NCBI GenBank assembly: GCA_964371865.1
Contig: CAYJOR010000095.1
Span: forward strand, 1-7,502
DNA from: CAYJAZ01 sp964371865
GTDB taxonomy: Bacteria; Desulfobacterota; Desulfovibrionia; Desulfovibrionales; Desulfovibrionaceae
Direction: 5' to 3'
DNA length: 7,502 nt
Under the pieces are notes generated by a model, which saw only the letters and a list, made by a program, of their open reading frames with translations, searched no databases and was not told the DNA's origin. The position numbers were made by a program, and so were the translations under genes. This document shows, piece after piece, positions 1-6,318 of this stretch. The first letter of the stretch is position 1. Each line of letters starts with the position of its first letter.

Positions 1-335
1 TAACGGCGACCGTAATGGAAAGGCTCTCCCATAATGAAAACGACATCGGGTTTTAATTGTTTTTCGGCTTCTTCCATAAGTCTTGTGGCATAACCTTGCC
101 TTTGAAAGCCCGGCAACACAGCTAAAGGAGCAACAACATAGCACATAAGGTGTGGTGCTTTATCAATAATTATTGGAGTATAGCAAGCGTGTGCAACTCC
201 CTCATAAACAATGGAAAAAGAGCCATCTGCTATAAGGTTGTCGGCAAATTGAGCATAAAGTTTTGCGTGTCTTTCGTCATAAAGTCCGCCTGCATCGGCA
301 AAAGCTTCGTATTGAATTTCGTAAGGTATTTTCAT
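1..335 (-). CDS. GNAT-family N-acetyltransferase, 3' end cut off by the window edge
   Basis: The first 111 codons are present, starting MKIPYEIQYEAF, and the gene runs off the left edge without a stop. The acetyl-CoA binding motif A of the GNAT fold is clear at about residues 68-91: a beta strand APLAVLP, then the pyrophosphate-binding turn Q-R-Q-G-Y-A (78-83) and the helix TRLMEEAEKQL. The stretch after it (VVFIMGEPFHYGRR) resembles the strand and loop of YhbS-like acetyltransferases, where a G(H/E)P-x-YY segment is usual. The start ATG is preceded by AAGGA at 7 nt. It lies 19 nt downstream of the TetR gene stop on the same strand, so the two are very likely cotranscribed and controlled by that regulator. 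The substrate cannot be read from sequence; small amines, antibiotics or protein N-termini are all possible. Family call firm, function open. Confidence 0.85.
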   Translation of the reverse strand, partial: MKIPYEIQYEAFADAGGLYDERHAKLYAQFADNLIADGSFSIVYEGVAHACYTPIIIDKAPHLMCYVVAPLAVLPGFQRQGYATRLMEEAEKQLKPDVVFIMGEPFHYGRR

Positions 336-354
336 TTTTTATTCCTTTTTTATT

Positions 355-939
355 TTATACCCCTAATAATAGAAGATATTTATTTATAAATCTTGTCTTT
401 ATTTCGTCTAATGGATAAGGGGGATATTTGTCTTTTGCAATAAGATAGTTGAGTGTAATGCCATCAATCTCCGCAATCAACATATGGCTATCAACTATCG
501 TAGAGGCAGAAGGTATTTCCTCTAAAATAGATTGAAAAGACTCCATCATTATTTGATAACGCTTATCAAATAAATCTTGCAAACTATTTCTTAGTCTCGG
601 CTGTGCCAAAACTTGAAAATCAAATTGATAGTAAAGAGCATTCTCTGGAAGAGTCATTGAAATAAAAATATGCTCTACCAAGCTTACAAGTTTTTCTTTG
701 GGAGAAAGTGCTTCATTTGCAACTCTGTTTGATTCGACATTTTCACTTACTTCACTCATGACTTCTTCCATGAATTTAAAGACTTCTCTGAGGATTTTTT
801 CTTTGTTTTTAAAGTAGTGAAATACTAAGCCTTTAGACACTTTTGCTTTTTCACAAATAGTATTAATAGAAGTTTTTTCATACCCTTGCAAAGCAAATAA
901 TTCAATGGACGCTTTTAGAATTTCTTTTTTTTTATTCAA
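355..939 (-). CDS. TetR/AcrR-family transcriptional regulator
   Basis: This one-component repressor has 194 residues from the chosen start. The N-terminal DNA-binding domain is typical of TetR: helix 1 EILKASIELFALQGYEKTS, then the HTH INTICEKAKVSKGLVFHYF (about residues 25-43), followed by KNKEKIL. The remaining all-helical ligand domain (about 55-194) is divergent, as is normal in this family, and gives no hint of the ligand. I chose the TTG at 939-937 as start because AAGGA (951-947) sits 7 nt upstream. The longer reading from the TTG at 957-955 adds six Lys/Glu-rich residues, but its upstream sequence is the operator palindrome and has no ribosome binding site. The GNAT gene follows in the same direction after 19 nt. 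An inverted repeat of TetR type lies 23 nt upstream, so autorepression is likely. A broken methyltransferase gene is divergent. Confidence 0.9.
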   Translation of the reverse strand: MNKKKEILKASIELFALQGYEKTSINTICEKAKVSKGLVFHYFKNKEKILREVFKFMEEVMSEVSENVESNRVANEALSPKEKLVSLVEHIFISMTLPENALYYQFDFQVLAQPRLRNSLQDLFDKRYQIMMESFQSILEEIPSASTIVDSHMLIAEIDGITLNYLIAKDKYPPYPLDEIKTRFINKYLLLLGV

Positions 940-946
940 TTCTTTT

Positions 947-951
947 TCCTT
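947..951 (-). promoter_or_regulatory. Ribosome binding site that decides the TetR start
   Basis: On the minus strand the sequence GAAGAAGGA ends 7 nt before the TTG at 939. This is a good Shine-Dalgarno match at good spacing. It lies inside the reading frame of the longer alternative start at 957, which argues that the longer start is not used. Confidence 0.6.
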
Positions 952-962
952 CTTCAATATTG

Positions 963-976
963 ACCGACCAGTCGGT
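963..976. promoter_or_regulatory. Probable TetR operator (inverted repeat)
   Basis: ACCGAC-CA-GTCGGT is a perfect 6+6 bp inverted repeat with a 2-nt spacer. It is G+C-rich in an otherwise very AT-rich intergenic region. It closely resembles the ACCGACCGGTCGGT-type operators known for several TetR/AcrR-family repressors. It lies between the proposed -10 element and the ribosome binding site of the TetR gene, so bound repressor would cover the transcription start. I infer autoregulation of the TetR-GNAT unit. It may also once have acted on the divergent gene. Confidence 0.75.
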
Positions 977-1003
977 TTTATATTCTTTTTATTTTAATTG
1001 CAA
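977..1003 (-). promoter_or_regulatory. Candidate promoter of the TetR-GNAT unit
   Basis: Read on the minus strand, TTGCAA (1003-998) and TATAAA (982-977) are separated by 15 nt, somewhat shorter than the ideal 17. A start about 7 nt downstream of the -10 would fall inside the operator. The region is so AT-rich that chance matches are common, so the support comes mainly from its position next to the operator. Confidence 0.4.
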
Positions 1004-1079
1004 GTTAAATTTTTACTTTTCTTTTATCATAAAACTATATATATTTTCTTAGATTTTTATTTTGTAAGAAGATAATCTT

Positions 1080-1493
1080 ATGGATTTCACAGATAACGGA
1101 CTCAATGCTTGGGAGACAAATGCTGAATTTTGGGATGACCAAATGGGCGATGAATCAAACTATTTTCATTGTAATATTGTTCGACCTAATGTTGAGAAAT
1201 TGCTTGAAATAAATGAAGATGACTTTGTACTTGATATTGCTTGTGGAAACGGGAATTTCTCTCAACGAATGGCGAAACAAGGTGCAAAAGTTGTTGCGTT
1301 TGACTATAATTGAGCTTGCAATCAAACGTAGAAATGATGTGCTCAACAAAGTAAGTTTTCATGTTTGTGATGCGACAAATTATACGGAATTAATGAAACT
1401 CAAGCAGAATAAGCCCTTTACAAAGGCAGTGGCTAATATGGCAATAATGGATATATCTGAAACACCATTATTCAAAGCTGCTACGGAAATACT
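1080..1493 (+). pseudogene. Class I SAM-dependent methyltransferase, frameshifted and truncated
   Basis: The first 77 codons from the ATG at 1080 read as the N-terminus of a small-molecule methyltransferase. There is an N-terminal W-E-x-N-A-E-x-W-D-D region, then SAM-binding motif I VLDIACGNGNF (residues 50-60) and the acidic strand end KVVAFDY. The frame then hits TGA at 1311-1313. The next part of the family pattern, IELAIKRRNDVL then the motif-II-like AVANMAIMDISE, continues in the neighbouring forward frame from about 1309 to 1490. Relatives usually have about four residues between FDY and IELA where this copy has one base, so a deletion of about 11 bp is the simplest explanation. After PLFKAATEI the match to the family ends and the C-terminal half is absent. 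The gene is divergent from the TetR gene across the operator. Non-functional as it stands. Confidence 0.8.
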
Positions 1494-1849
1494 ATTTCTA
1501 TTATTGATTTCAAGAATATATATAAAAAGTTTATGGGTAAGTTGTTATTTACTCTACTAACAAAAGTTTCTTGAAAAAATTGATGTGGAAACACATGCAA
1601 ACCACAAATGTGCCTTTTGACATATTGACGCTTTTTCATCTTAATGTATAAATGGATAAAAAAGCAAATGCTGATATTCAAATCTCTTCCCTAGAAAATG
1701 GCAAGGTGCATTTGTTACTTGATAGAAGTGAAGACTTATTTGAATTTGTGCCCCAAAAGCCTGAATTCAACTTCCTGTTAACCTCTAAAACAATAAGGTT
1801 AGAAGTTATGCAAGAACGAATCAAAGAAGATATAAAAATGGATTTGTAA
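1494..1849 (+). pseudogene. Remnant of an unrecognised protein gene, split over two frames
   Basis: I do not recognise the family. Protein-like sequence continues after the methyltransferase remnant. From 1494 one frame reads SIIDFKNIYKKFMGKLLF to a TGA at 1572-1574. Another frame then carries KLMWKHMQTTNVPFDILTLF, a TAA at 1649-1651, and 65 further codons (1652-1849) containing SSLENGKVHLLLDRSEDLF and FVPQKPEFNFLLTS. These stretches have normal amino-acid composition and no ribosome binding site precedes the ATG at 1652. I read them as one decayed gene with a frameshift and a nonsense mutation, joined to the methyltransferase remnant by a deletion. The last ORF alone could instead be a real 65-residue protein, but this is less likely. 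Its stop overlaps the promoter of the next gene. Confidence 0.45.
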
Positions 1850-1872
1850 CTTTTATAAATATAGATTAAAAT
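1844..1872 (+). promoter_or_regulatory. Sigma70-type promoter of the 5'-nucleotidase-like gene
   Basis: TTGTAA (1844-1849) and TAAAAT (1867-1872) are separated by exactly 17 nt. The predicted start leaves a leader of about 58 nt before the ATG at 1938, which is preceded by AAGGA at 1924-1928. The -35 element overlaps the stop codon of the upstream remnant. Confidence 0.55.
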
Positions 1873-1937
1873 ACCTAAGTTTCAAATATACTAGGGTGAT
1901 GAACTTATAACATAGCTACATAAAAGGAAGAATTAGT

Positions 1938-3581
1938 ATGAAAAAACTATTTTTATTTTCAACACTTGCTTTATCATTACTTTCATCGGGTTGTGCCTAT
2001 CAAAATCAACACGCTGGAAATTATGAAAAAATTGTTATTCTTCATACAAATGATGTTCATGCAGGCATTGATGATTATATTGGTTATGCAGGTTTGGCTG
2101 CATATAAGAAAGAAATGGAAGAAAAATATGGCTCTGAGAATGTTATTTTAGTTGATTCTGGCGATTCAGTACAAGGCGCAAGTGTTGCAATGCTCACAAA
2201 AGGTGAAGCTATTATAAAACTTATGAATGCTGTAGATTATGACTATTTTGTTCTTGGCAATCACGAATTTGATTACCAAATTCCACGCATGTTTGAGCTA
2301 ACCAATATGCTTGAAACTGAAGTAGTTTCATCTAATTTTATTGATTTAAAAACAAATAAATCGGTATTTGCACCCTATGAAATCCACACAATCAATGGAA
2401 TTGATATTGCTTTTGTAGGTATTACCACACCGGAATCATTTACAAAAGTAAGTGTTACTTATTTCCAAGATAAAGAAGGGAAACTTATCTATACTCTTTC
2501 AGAAGACAAAAGTGGTGAAAAGCTCTATAAAAACATTCAAGAAAGCGTAGATAAAGCACGTAAAGAAGGTGCAGAATATGTTGTTGCTCTTGCACATTTA
2601 GGCATAGATAAAACCTCTGCCCCTTGGCGTTCTACTGACCTTATAGCAAATACTACAGGTATTGATATCGTTCTTGATGGGCATTCACATTCAGTCATTG
2701 AAGGTGAAATCTATAAAAATAAAAATGGCGAAGATGTTATTCTTTCCCAAACGGGCACAAAACTTGAAAGAATTGGTAAAGTTACTATCGACCCCAACCA
2801 AAATCCCAACAATGATATAAAAGCTATCCTTTTCGGTGCCGATGGAAGTTACACCAAAAAAGACACAAAAGTACAAATTTTAATTGATGAAATTAATGCT
2901 GATTTTGAAGAAATTTTAGAAAGAGAAGTTGCATATAGTGAATATGAACTTGTTGCAAGTACTAAAACAACTGAACTTTCAAGAATTAGCGAAACAAATC
3001 TTGGAAATTTAGTAACTGATGCCTATCGCATAATTCTTGAAGCAGATGTTGCAATTACAAACGGTAGTGGCATTAGAACAAACATTGATAAAGGCCCTAT
3101 CACTTATCAAGAAATAATAAACCTCCACCCTTTTGGAAATAACATTATTTCAATAGAGGTAAGCGGTAAAACAATTAAAGATGCTCTAGAAATGGGTTCT
3201 CGTACATGGCCGGCTACTAATGGTGGTTTTTTACAGGTATCCGGAATCTCGTATGAGATTGATGGCTCAATTCCTTCGAGTGTAAAAGTGAATGACCAAG
3301 GCAGTTTTATTTCTGTTGATGGCAAATACCGTGTAAAAAATATTATGATCGGCGATAAAGCACTTGATGAAAATAAAATGTATACTCTTGCCACACATGA
3401 TTACATGGTAAAAAAATCAGGCGATGGCATGTCGATGTTTAAAGATTCAAAAATACTAAAAGATATGTTTATGCTTGATAGCGAAGTTCTTATCAAGTTT
3501 TTCACTGAAAACTTGAATGGAAAAGTTGGAAGCGAATATGCTGTAATCACTCCCAATAAAAGAATTATCACTTCTAACTAA
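1938..3581 (+). CDS. 5'-nucleotidase / UshA-like metallophosphoesterase lipoprotein
   Basis: The protein has 547 residues, the usual size of the two-domain UshA/NT5E family. It starts with a lipoprotein signal peptide, lipobox LSSGC with the lipidated Cys at 19. The N-terminal metallophosphoesterase domain shows all dimetal-site motifs: HTNDVH (36-41), DSGD (73-76), GNHEFD (107-112), AHLG (219-222) and GHSH (248-251). The C-terminal 5'-nucleotidase domain (about 330-540) has ETNLGNL (352-358), NGSGIR (375-380), HPFGNN (397-402) and GDGMSMF near the end. In UshA the equivalent Arg and the Phe pair hold the nucleoside base. It should hydrolyse extracytoplasmic 5'-nucleotides or related phosphoesters to nucleoside and phosphate for salvage. 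UDP-sugar or 2',3'-cyclic nucleotide activity cannot be excluded. It appears monocistronic with its own promoter, and I see no convincing terminator behind it. Confidence 0.93.
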   Translation: MKKLFLFSTLALSLLSSGCAYQNQHAGNYEKIVILHTNDVHAGIDDYIGYAGLAAYKKEMEEKYGSENVILVDSGDSVQGASVAMLTKGEAIIKLMNAVDYDYFVLGNHEFDYQIPRMFELTNMLETEVVSSNFIDLKTNKSVFAPYEIHTINGIDIAFVGITTPESFTKVSVTYFQDKEGKLIYTLSEDKSGEKLYKNIQESVDKARKEGAEYVVALAHLGIDKTSAPWRSTDLIANTTGIDIVLDGHSHSVIEGEIYKNKNGEDVILSQTGTKLERIGKVTIDPNQNPNNDIKAILFGADGSYTKKDTKVQILIDEINADFEEILEREVAYSEYELVASTKTTELSRISETNLGNLVTDAYRIILEADVAITNGSGIRTNIDKGPITYQEIINLHPFGNNIISIEVSGKTIKDALEMGSRTWPATNGGFLQVSGISYEIDGSIPSSVKVNDQGSFISVDGKYRVKNIMIGDKALDENKMYTLATHDYMVKKSGDGMSMFKDSKILKDMFMLDSEVLIKFFTENLNGKVGSEYAVITPNKRIITSN

Positions 3582-3660
3582 GCATACCTTAATGCAGTTA
3601 CAATGTTTCCAATTCATATCAGTGAAGACGGAGTTTTGAAATTAGTATTGAGTATAGTCG

Positions 3661-3915
3661 CCGTGCTATAATAAGACAAATCTTGACATTGCAATATTTA
3701 TAACAGAAAATTCAACGCATGAATACACTATGAATTTATCGAAAATTTACTTAGAGCATTTCTGTAGCAAAAGTTAGAAAATCAGGAACTTGCAAGCCTT
3801 TAAATTCTTTTAGAACTTTAGAAAAACCATACATAACAACTACTGTATTTATATTGTAATCTTGTGAAGTTCTCGTGGTTCTTCAGGTGGCGGTAGCTCT
3901 TTTAGAGATTTTTAG
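3661..3915 (+). pseudogene. Possible decayed TPM-domain protein gene (very tentative)
   Basis: In one forward frame, interrupted by three stops, the gap reads NLDIAIFITENSTHEYTMN (from about 3679) and further on SSRGSSGGGSSF (3868-3903), ending at TAG 3913-3915. The first part resembles the early beta strand of TPM domains (the di-vivvt pattern), and such proteins often end in a Gly/Ser-rich tail. The middle of the domain is not recognisable. The resemblance is from memory and weak; a chance reading of AT-rich non-coding DNA is quite possible, although the Gly/Ser run is not AT-rich and is harder to explain by chance. Confidence 0.2.
3664..3672 (+). promoter_or_regulatory. Extended -10 element in the gap
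   Basis: TGCTATAAT matches the extended -10 consensus TGnTATAAT perfectly. No good -35 lies 16-18 nt upstream (the best hexamers are poor), but extended -10 promoters need little -35. A start near 3679 would give a 270-nt leader for the small secreted gene, or a transcript from the gap itself. Confidence 0.4.
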
Positions 3916-3949
3916 AAGTAATAGTTTATTTTATATAGGAGTAAATAAT

Positions 3950-4381
3950 ATGAAATCTAAAATTTTTACAGTTTTATTTCTTTCATTCATGCTGTATTTT
4001 GCTGGCACGAGTTTTGCTGATACAAAAGAAAATCTTATAGGAAACCATTATTTTTCTTTGCATTGGCTTAGCTGGGATGATTATGGAACAGCCATAATAA
4101 CAGAAGAAAATGATACATTGAAAATCAATGCTAATCAAATCATTGATGGTGATTATGTTGCTGTAAACGGCGATGTAACAATCGTAAACGACAGGCATTT
4201 CAAGGTAAATGGAAAAATTGTTACTAAGGTACATCATATCAATAATGGTGAACCGTGCATAAAAAAAGGTGAATTTGATTTTGTAGCTTGGGGCAATAGG
4301 AAGTATTGGCGTTTACAAGATCAAAATAGAATTTGTGATGGTGCAACCAATTATATTGACGTATATTTTAAAAAATATTAA
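3950..4381 (+). CDS. Small secreted protein of unknown function
   Basis: The protein has 143 residues. I chose the ATG at 3950 because AGGAG (3937-3941) sits 8 nt upstream and a clean Sec signal peptide follows: Lys-rich N-end, hydrophobic core IFTVLFLSFMLYFAG, and probable cleavage after S-F-A (residue 23). The in-frame GTG at 3875 would add 25 residues before the signal and has no ribosome binding site. The mature part of about 120 residues is predicted mostly beta, with many aromatic residues: HWLSWDDYG (38-46), GKIVTKVHHINNG (88-100), GNRKYWRLQ (115-123) and YIDVYF (135-140). Its only two cysteines, C103 (EPCIKKG) and C129 (RICDGA), could form a disulfide, consistent with a periplasmic or secreted location. 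The pattern KYWRLQ...C-DG-T-Y-D-YF recalls small exported proteins of other diderms, but I know no function for them. Confidence 0.8.
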   Translation: MKSKIFTVLFLSFMLYFAGTSFADTKENLIGNHYFSLHWLSWDDYGTAIITEENDTLKINANQIIDGDYVAVNGDVTIVNDRHFKVNGKIVTKVHHINNGEPCIKKGEFDFVAWGNRKYWRLQDQNRICDGATNYIDVYFKKY

Positions 4382-4407
4382 TTCTTTTTTTATCATAATC
4401 TTACGAA

Positions 4408-4438
4408 AAACCCTCTTTCCTGTTTGGAAAGAGGGTTT
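4408..4438. terminator. Bidirectional intrinsic terminator
   Basis: A perfect 13-bp stem, AAACCCTCTTTCC pairing with GGAAAGAGGGTTT, encloses a 5-nt loop TGTTT. On the plus strand it is followed by TTTGTTTTAT, and on the minus strand the stem ends in TTTTTCG. It lies 27 nt after the stop of the small secreted gene and 38 nt after the stop of the convergent ankyrin gene, so it probably ends both transcripts. Confidence 0.9.
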
Positions 4439-4475
4439 GTTTTATAAGAATATCAACAAATTATAAGCAGCTTGT

Positions 4476-5717
4476 CTAATTGTCAAATTTCGCCATTTTT
4501 ATTATTGACCAAGTTGCTTTACCCTTCCAATAATGTGTTCTTGCAAGAGCTTCAATAGTACCGTGTATTTCACTTTTATTTTTAGAATTATAAAGCTTGC
4601 CTTTCATTTTTATATTGCCCTCGTCGTTGAGTTCTGCACTTTCCACACGCACATAAAGAATTGGAGAAAAATCTATTTTATTGAAATAGTAATTGCCACT
4701 ACGTATACCTGTTTCTTCATAAAATAAATTTTTTCTACTTCTATTCTCTATTGGATAGCCTCCACTATTAAAATATTTATCTATACTTTCTTCCACATCT
4801 GTTGATGAGATAAAAAGTTCACCGTGTTCGCACATCTCCCCTTCACATTCTTTGATACGAGATTTGAAATTGTTGATATAATTATGATATACACCAAAAT
4901 AGAGAGCCATTTCAGTGTCATTTTTGTGGATAACATCGCTTTCTGTAAATGAAAACATTCCTATTTCACTGAAATTTGAAAGAAAAACGCTCATTCTTTT
5001 TAATTCTTCGGCTGTAAATTTTCTTTTCTTCGCATGTTCAGCCAGTAATGCCATAACCTCGTTATGCCCCTCACTTTTTGCCGCCATATACGCAGTGCCC
5101 GCACCTTCATTTGTTAATGACACATCTGCATTATTGGCTAAAAGCAATTTAACCGCTCCAACATTTCCACTTTCACTTGCCCTCATAAGAGCAGTATATC
5201 CATAAGTATCAACATATTCATGTGATGTAATTAAAGAATGTGCATTGACATTTGCCTTATATTCTACAAGAAGTTTTATAATATCGAAATTATCATAATA
5301 ACATGCGTATTGAAGGGCTGTCCCGCCTCTTGTATCAAAAATATTTGGATCTGCACCACTTTCAAGAAGTAATTTGGTAATTTCAAGATTTTGATTGTCT
5401 ACAGCATATATAAGGGCTGCTGAATACGTTGGTTCAGATTGAATATTAAGGTCAGCGCCATGTCTAATTAAGGTTTGCACAACTTCCTTATGATTCTTTA
5501 TTGTGGCGATATGAAGAGGGGTATACACTTCGTCTGTATCATCTATATCATAAATCAATTCATCTATATTTGCGCCATTTTTTAAAGCACTTTCTACAGC
5601 TTTTACATTGCCACGTCTTGATGCTTCAAATAAATCTTCGTTTACTCCCCCATAACTTCTTGTTAGGGAACACATAACAAAAAAACTGGTAAAAAAGAAT
5701 AAAAAATATTTTTTCAT
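4476..5717 (-). CDS. Exported ankyrin-repeat protein with an unnamed C-terminal domain
   Basis: The protein has 413 residues. A signal peptide (MKKYFLFFFTSFFVMCS, cleavage near residues 20-24) directs export. C16 is preceded by F-V-M, so it is not a good lipobox. About six ankyrin repeats follow: roughly 27-56, 65-93 (YTPLHIATIKNH...GADLNIQ), 99-127 (GADPNIF), 131-160 (GGTALQYACYYDN), 172-202 (YGYTALMRASESGN...NADVSLT) and a weaker 205-232. Ankyrin stacks bind other proteins. Residues 240-413 form a separate domain beginning FLSNFSEIGMFSF and ALYFGVYHNYINNFKS. I have met this SNF-E...FG--H-Y-NNFK pattern as stand-alone or fused domains in secreted proteins of Gram-negative bacteria, without a known function. 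Two cysteines (C291, C296) lie in it. AAGGAG is 8 nt before the ATG. It shares a terminator with the convergent secreted protein and is 156 nt downstream of the cysteine-tail gene. Confidence 0.9.
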   Translation of the reverse strand: MKKYFLFFFTSFFVMCSLTRSYGGVNEDLFEASRRGNVKAVESALKNGANIDELIYDIDDTDEVYTPLHIATIKNHKEVVQTLIRHGADLNIQSEPTYSAALIYAVDNQNLEITKLLLESGADPNIFDTRGGTALQYACYYDNFDIIKLLVEYKANVNAHSLITSHEYVDTYGYTALMRASESGNVGAVKLLLANNADVSLTNEGAGTAYMAAKSEGHNEVMALLAEHAKKRKFTAEELKRMSVFLSNFSEIGMFSFTESDVIHKNDTEMALYFGVYHNYINNFKSRIKECEGEMCEHGELFISSTDVEESIDKYFNSGGYPIENRSRKNLFYEETGIRSGNYYFNKIDFSPILYVRVESAELNDEGNIKMKGKLYNSKNKSEIHGTIEALARTHYWKGKATWSIIKMAKFDN

Positions 5718-5771
5718 AGAGTAAGCTCCTTATAAAAAAACACCGAAAAATAAATTTTAATTGAACCTACG

Positions 5772-5794
5772 ATAAACTATTCAGCATAGTCTAC
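5772..5794 (-). other. Weak hairpin in the spacer before the ankyrin gene
   Basis: The minus-strand RNA can form a 9-bp stem (three G-U pairs counted generously) around a 5-nt loop GCUGA. It lies about 80 nt after the Cys-tail gene stop and about 55 nt before the ankyrin gene. No U-run follows directly. It could slow transcription or protect a 3' end, but it may be chance. Confidence 0.25.
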
Positions 5795-5873
5795 GCCTTA
5801 ATCGTAATCTGCGTTGTGGCTATTATTATTTGCTCTTCTTGGTGGATGCACATCAACATAAGAACCGGCATTA

Positions 5874-6314
5874 TTAACAACACCTTACCCATCCAAAGCA
5901 AATACTATCAATACAATCATCTTTGCAAATACCGCAAATAGTACTGCAGCAACAATCTTTCTTTTCTTTTGGGTCTACTCCGCCATTCAAGGCGCGTCTT
6001 TCATCTTTTATTTTGGTAAAAGCCTTATTTATACCTTCTTCAAATTCACTGCTCATATCTGCTTGTCTTTGGGTACAAGCTTTCAAATTATCATATGCTA
6101 AATCAAGGTCACCTTCTTCATAAGCAATAAGTCCCTTAATATAATAAGCTCCCGGATCCTCATAAAAGGGCATATTTTGATCTTCATCAACCTCGAAACC
6201 TTTTTTGTGGTACACTTCCAAAATAGCCTTTGCTTCTTCAAAGCGTTTTTCACGAACCAAAGTTAAAGCTTTGTTTATATCCTGACTTGTCATAAATAGA
6301 GATTTATCAACCAT
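5874..6314 (-). CDS. Small TPR-like protein with a cysteine-rich C-terminal tail
   Basis: The protein has 146 residues, no signal peptide and is presumably cytoplasmic. Residues 10-34 (DINKALTLVREKRFEEAKAIL) and 54-80 (GAYYIKGLIAYEEGDLDLAYDNL) look like two degenerate TPR helix pairs, followed by a charged helix to about 108. A short linker (NGGVDPKEKKD) leads to a tail with nine cysteines in 26 residues: C121, C122, C123, C127, C130, C134, C139 and the terminal C145-C146. Such a tail could bind metal or Fe-S, or be modified. The start is four bases after the DUF5685 stop, and its ribosome binding site AAGGA lies in the last codons of that gene, 7 nt from the ATG, so translation is probably coupled. 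I recall Cys-rich partners ending in CC near DUF5685 genes in Clostridia, but cannot check it. Function unknown. Confidence 0.8.
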   Translation of the reverse strand: MVDKSLFMTSQDINKALTLVREKRFEEAKAILEVYHKKGFEVDEDQNMPFYEDPGAYYIKGLIAYEEGDLDLAYDNLKACTQRQADMSSEFEEGINKAFTKIKDERRALNGGVDPKEKKDCCCSTICGICKDDCIDSICFGWVRCC

Positions 6315-6318
6315 ACTC

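Larger units (their letters stand above)
3582..3949. other. 368-base gap between the lipoprotein gene and the small secreted protein gene
   Basis: No intact ORF or strong hairpin terminator is visible. The stretch contains a consensus extended -10 element, a TTGACA without a partner at the right distance, and scattered same-frame protein-like fragments that may be a decayed gene (listed separately). Immediately before the next gene is its ribosome binding site AGGAG (3937-3941). A perfect consensus promoter for the small secreted gene close to its start is not apparent. Confidence 0.6.

Noticed and set aside
150..389. 79-codon forward ORF
   Set aside because: It lies antisense to the GNAT and TetR genes, has no ribosome binding site and an implausible hydrophobic composition; it is a shadow.
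955..957. TTG as the TetR start
   Set aside because: The upstream sequence is the operator palindrome with no ribosome binding site; the TTG at 939 is better placed.
1155..1349. 64-codon minus ORF over the methyltransferase remnant
   Set aside because: It runs opposite to the SAM-binding motif, which is clearly coding on the plus strand.
3107..3394. 95-codon minus ORF inside the 5'-nucleotidase-like gene
   Set aside because: The forward frame carries conserved family motifs throughout; the antisense ORF is a shadow.
3683..3688. TTGACA as a -35 element
   Set aside because: At 16-18 nt downstream there is only GAAAAT-like sequence, so no convincing promoter can be built on it.
3875..3949. 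Upstream GTG extension of the small secreted protein
   Set aside because: It would place 25 residues before a clean signal peptide and has no ribosome binding site, whereas the ATG at 3950 has AGGAG at 8 nt.
4915..5205. 96-codon plus ORF inside the ankyrin gene
   Set aside because: It is antisense to clear ankyrin repeats and has no start signals.
5720..5730. Possible riboswitch or ncRNA in the spacer before the ankyrin gene
   Set aside because: Only a weak hairpin and an ordinary ribosome binding site are visible; no known riboswitch core could be recognised.
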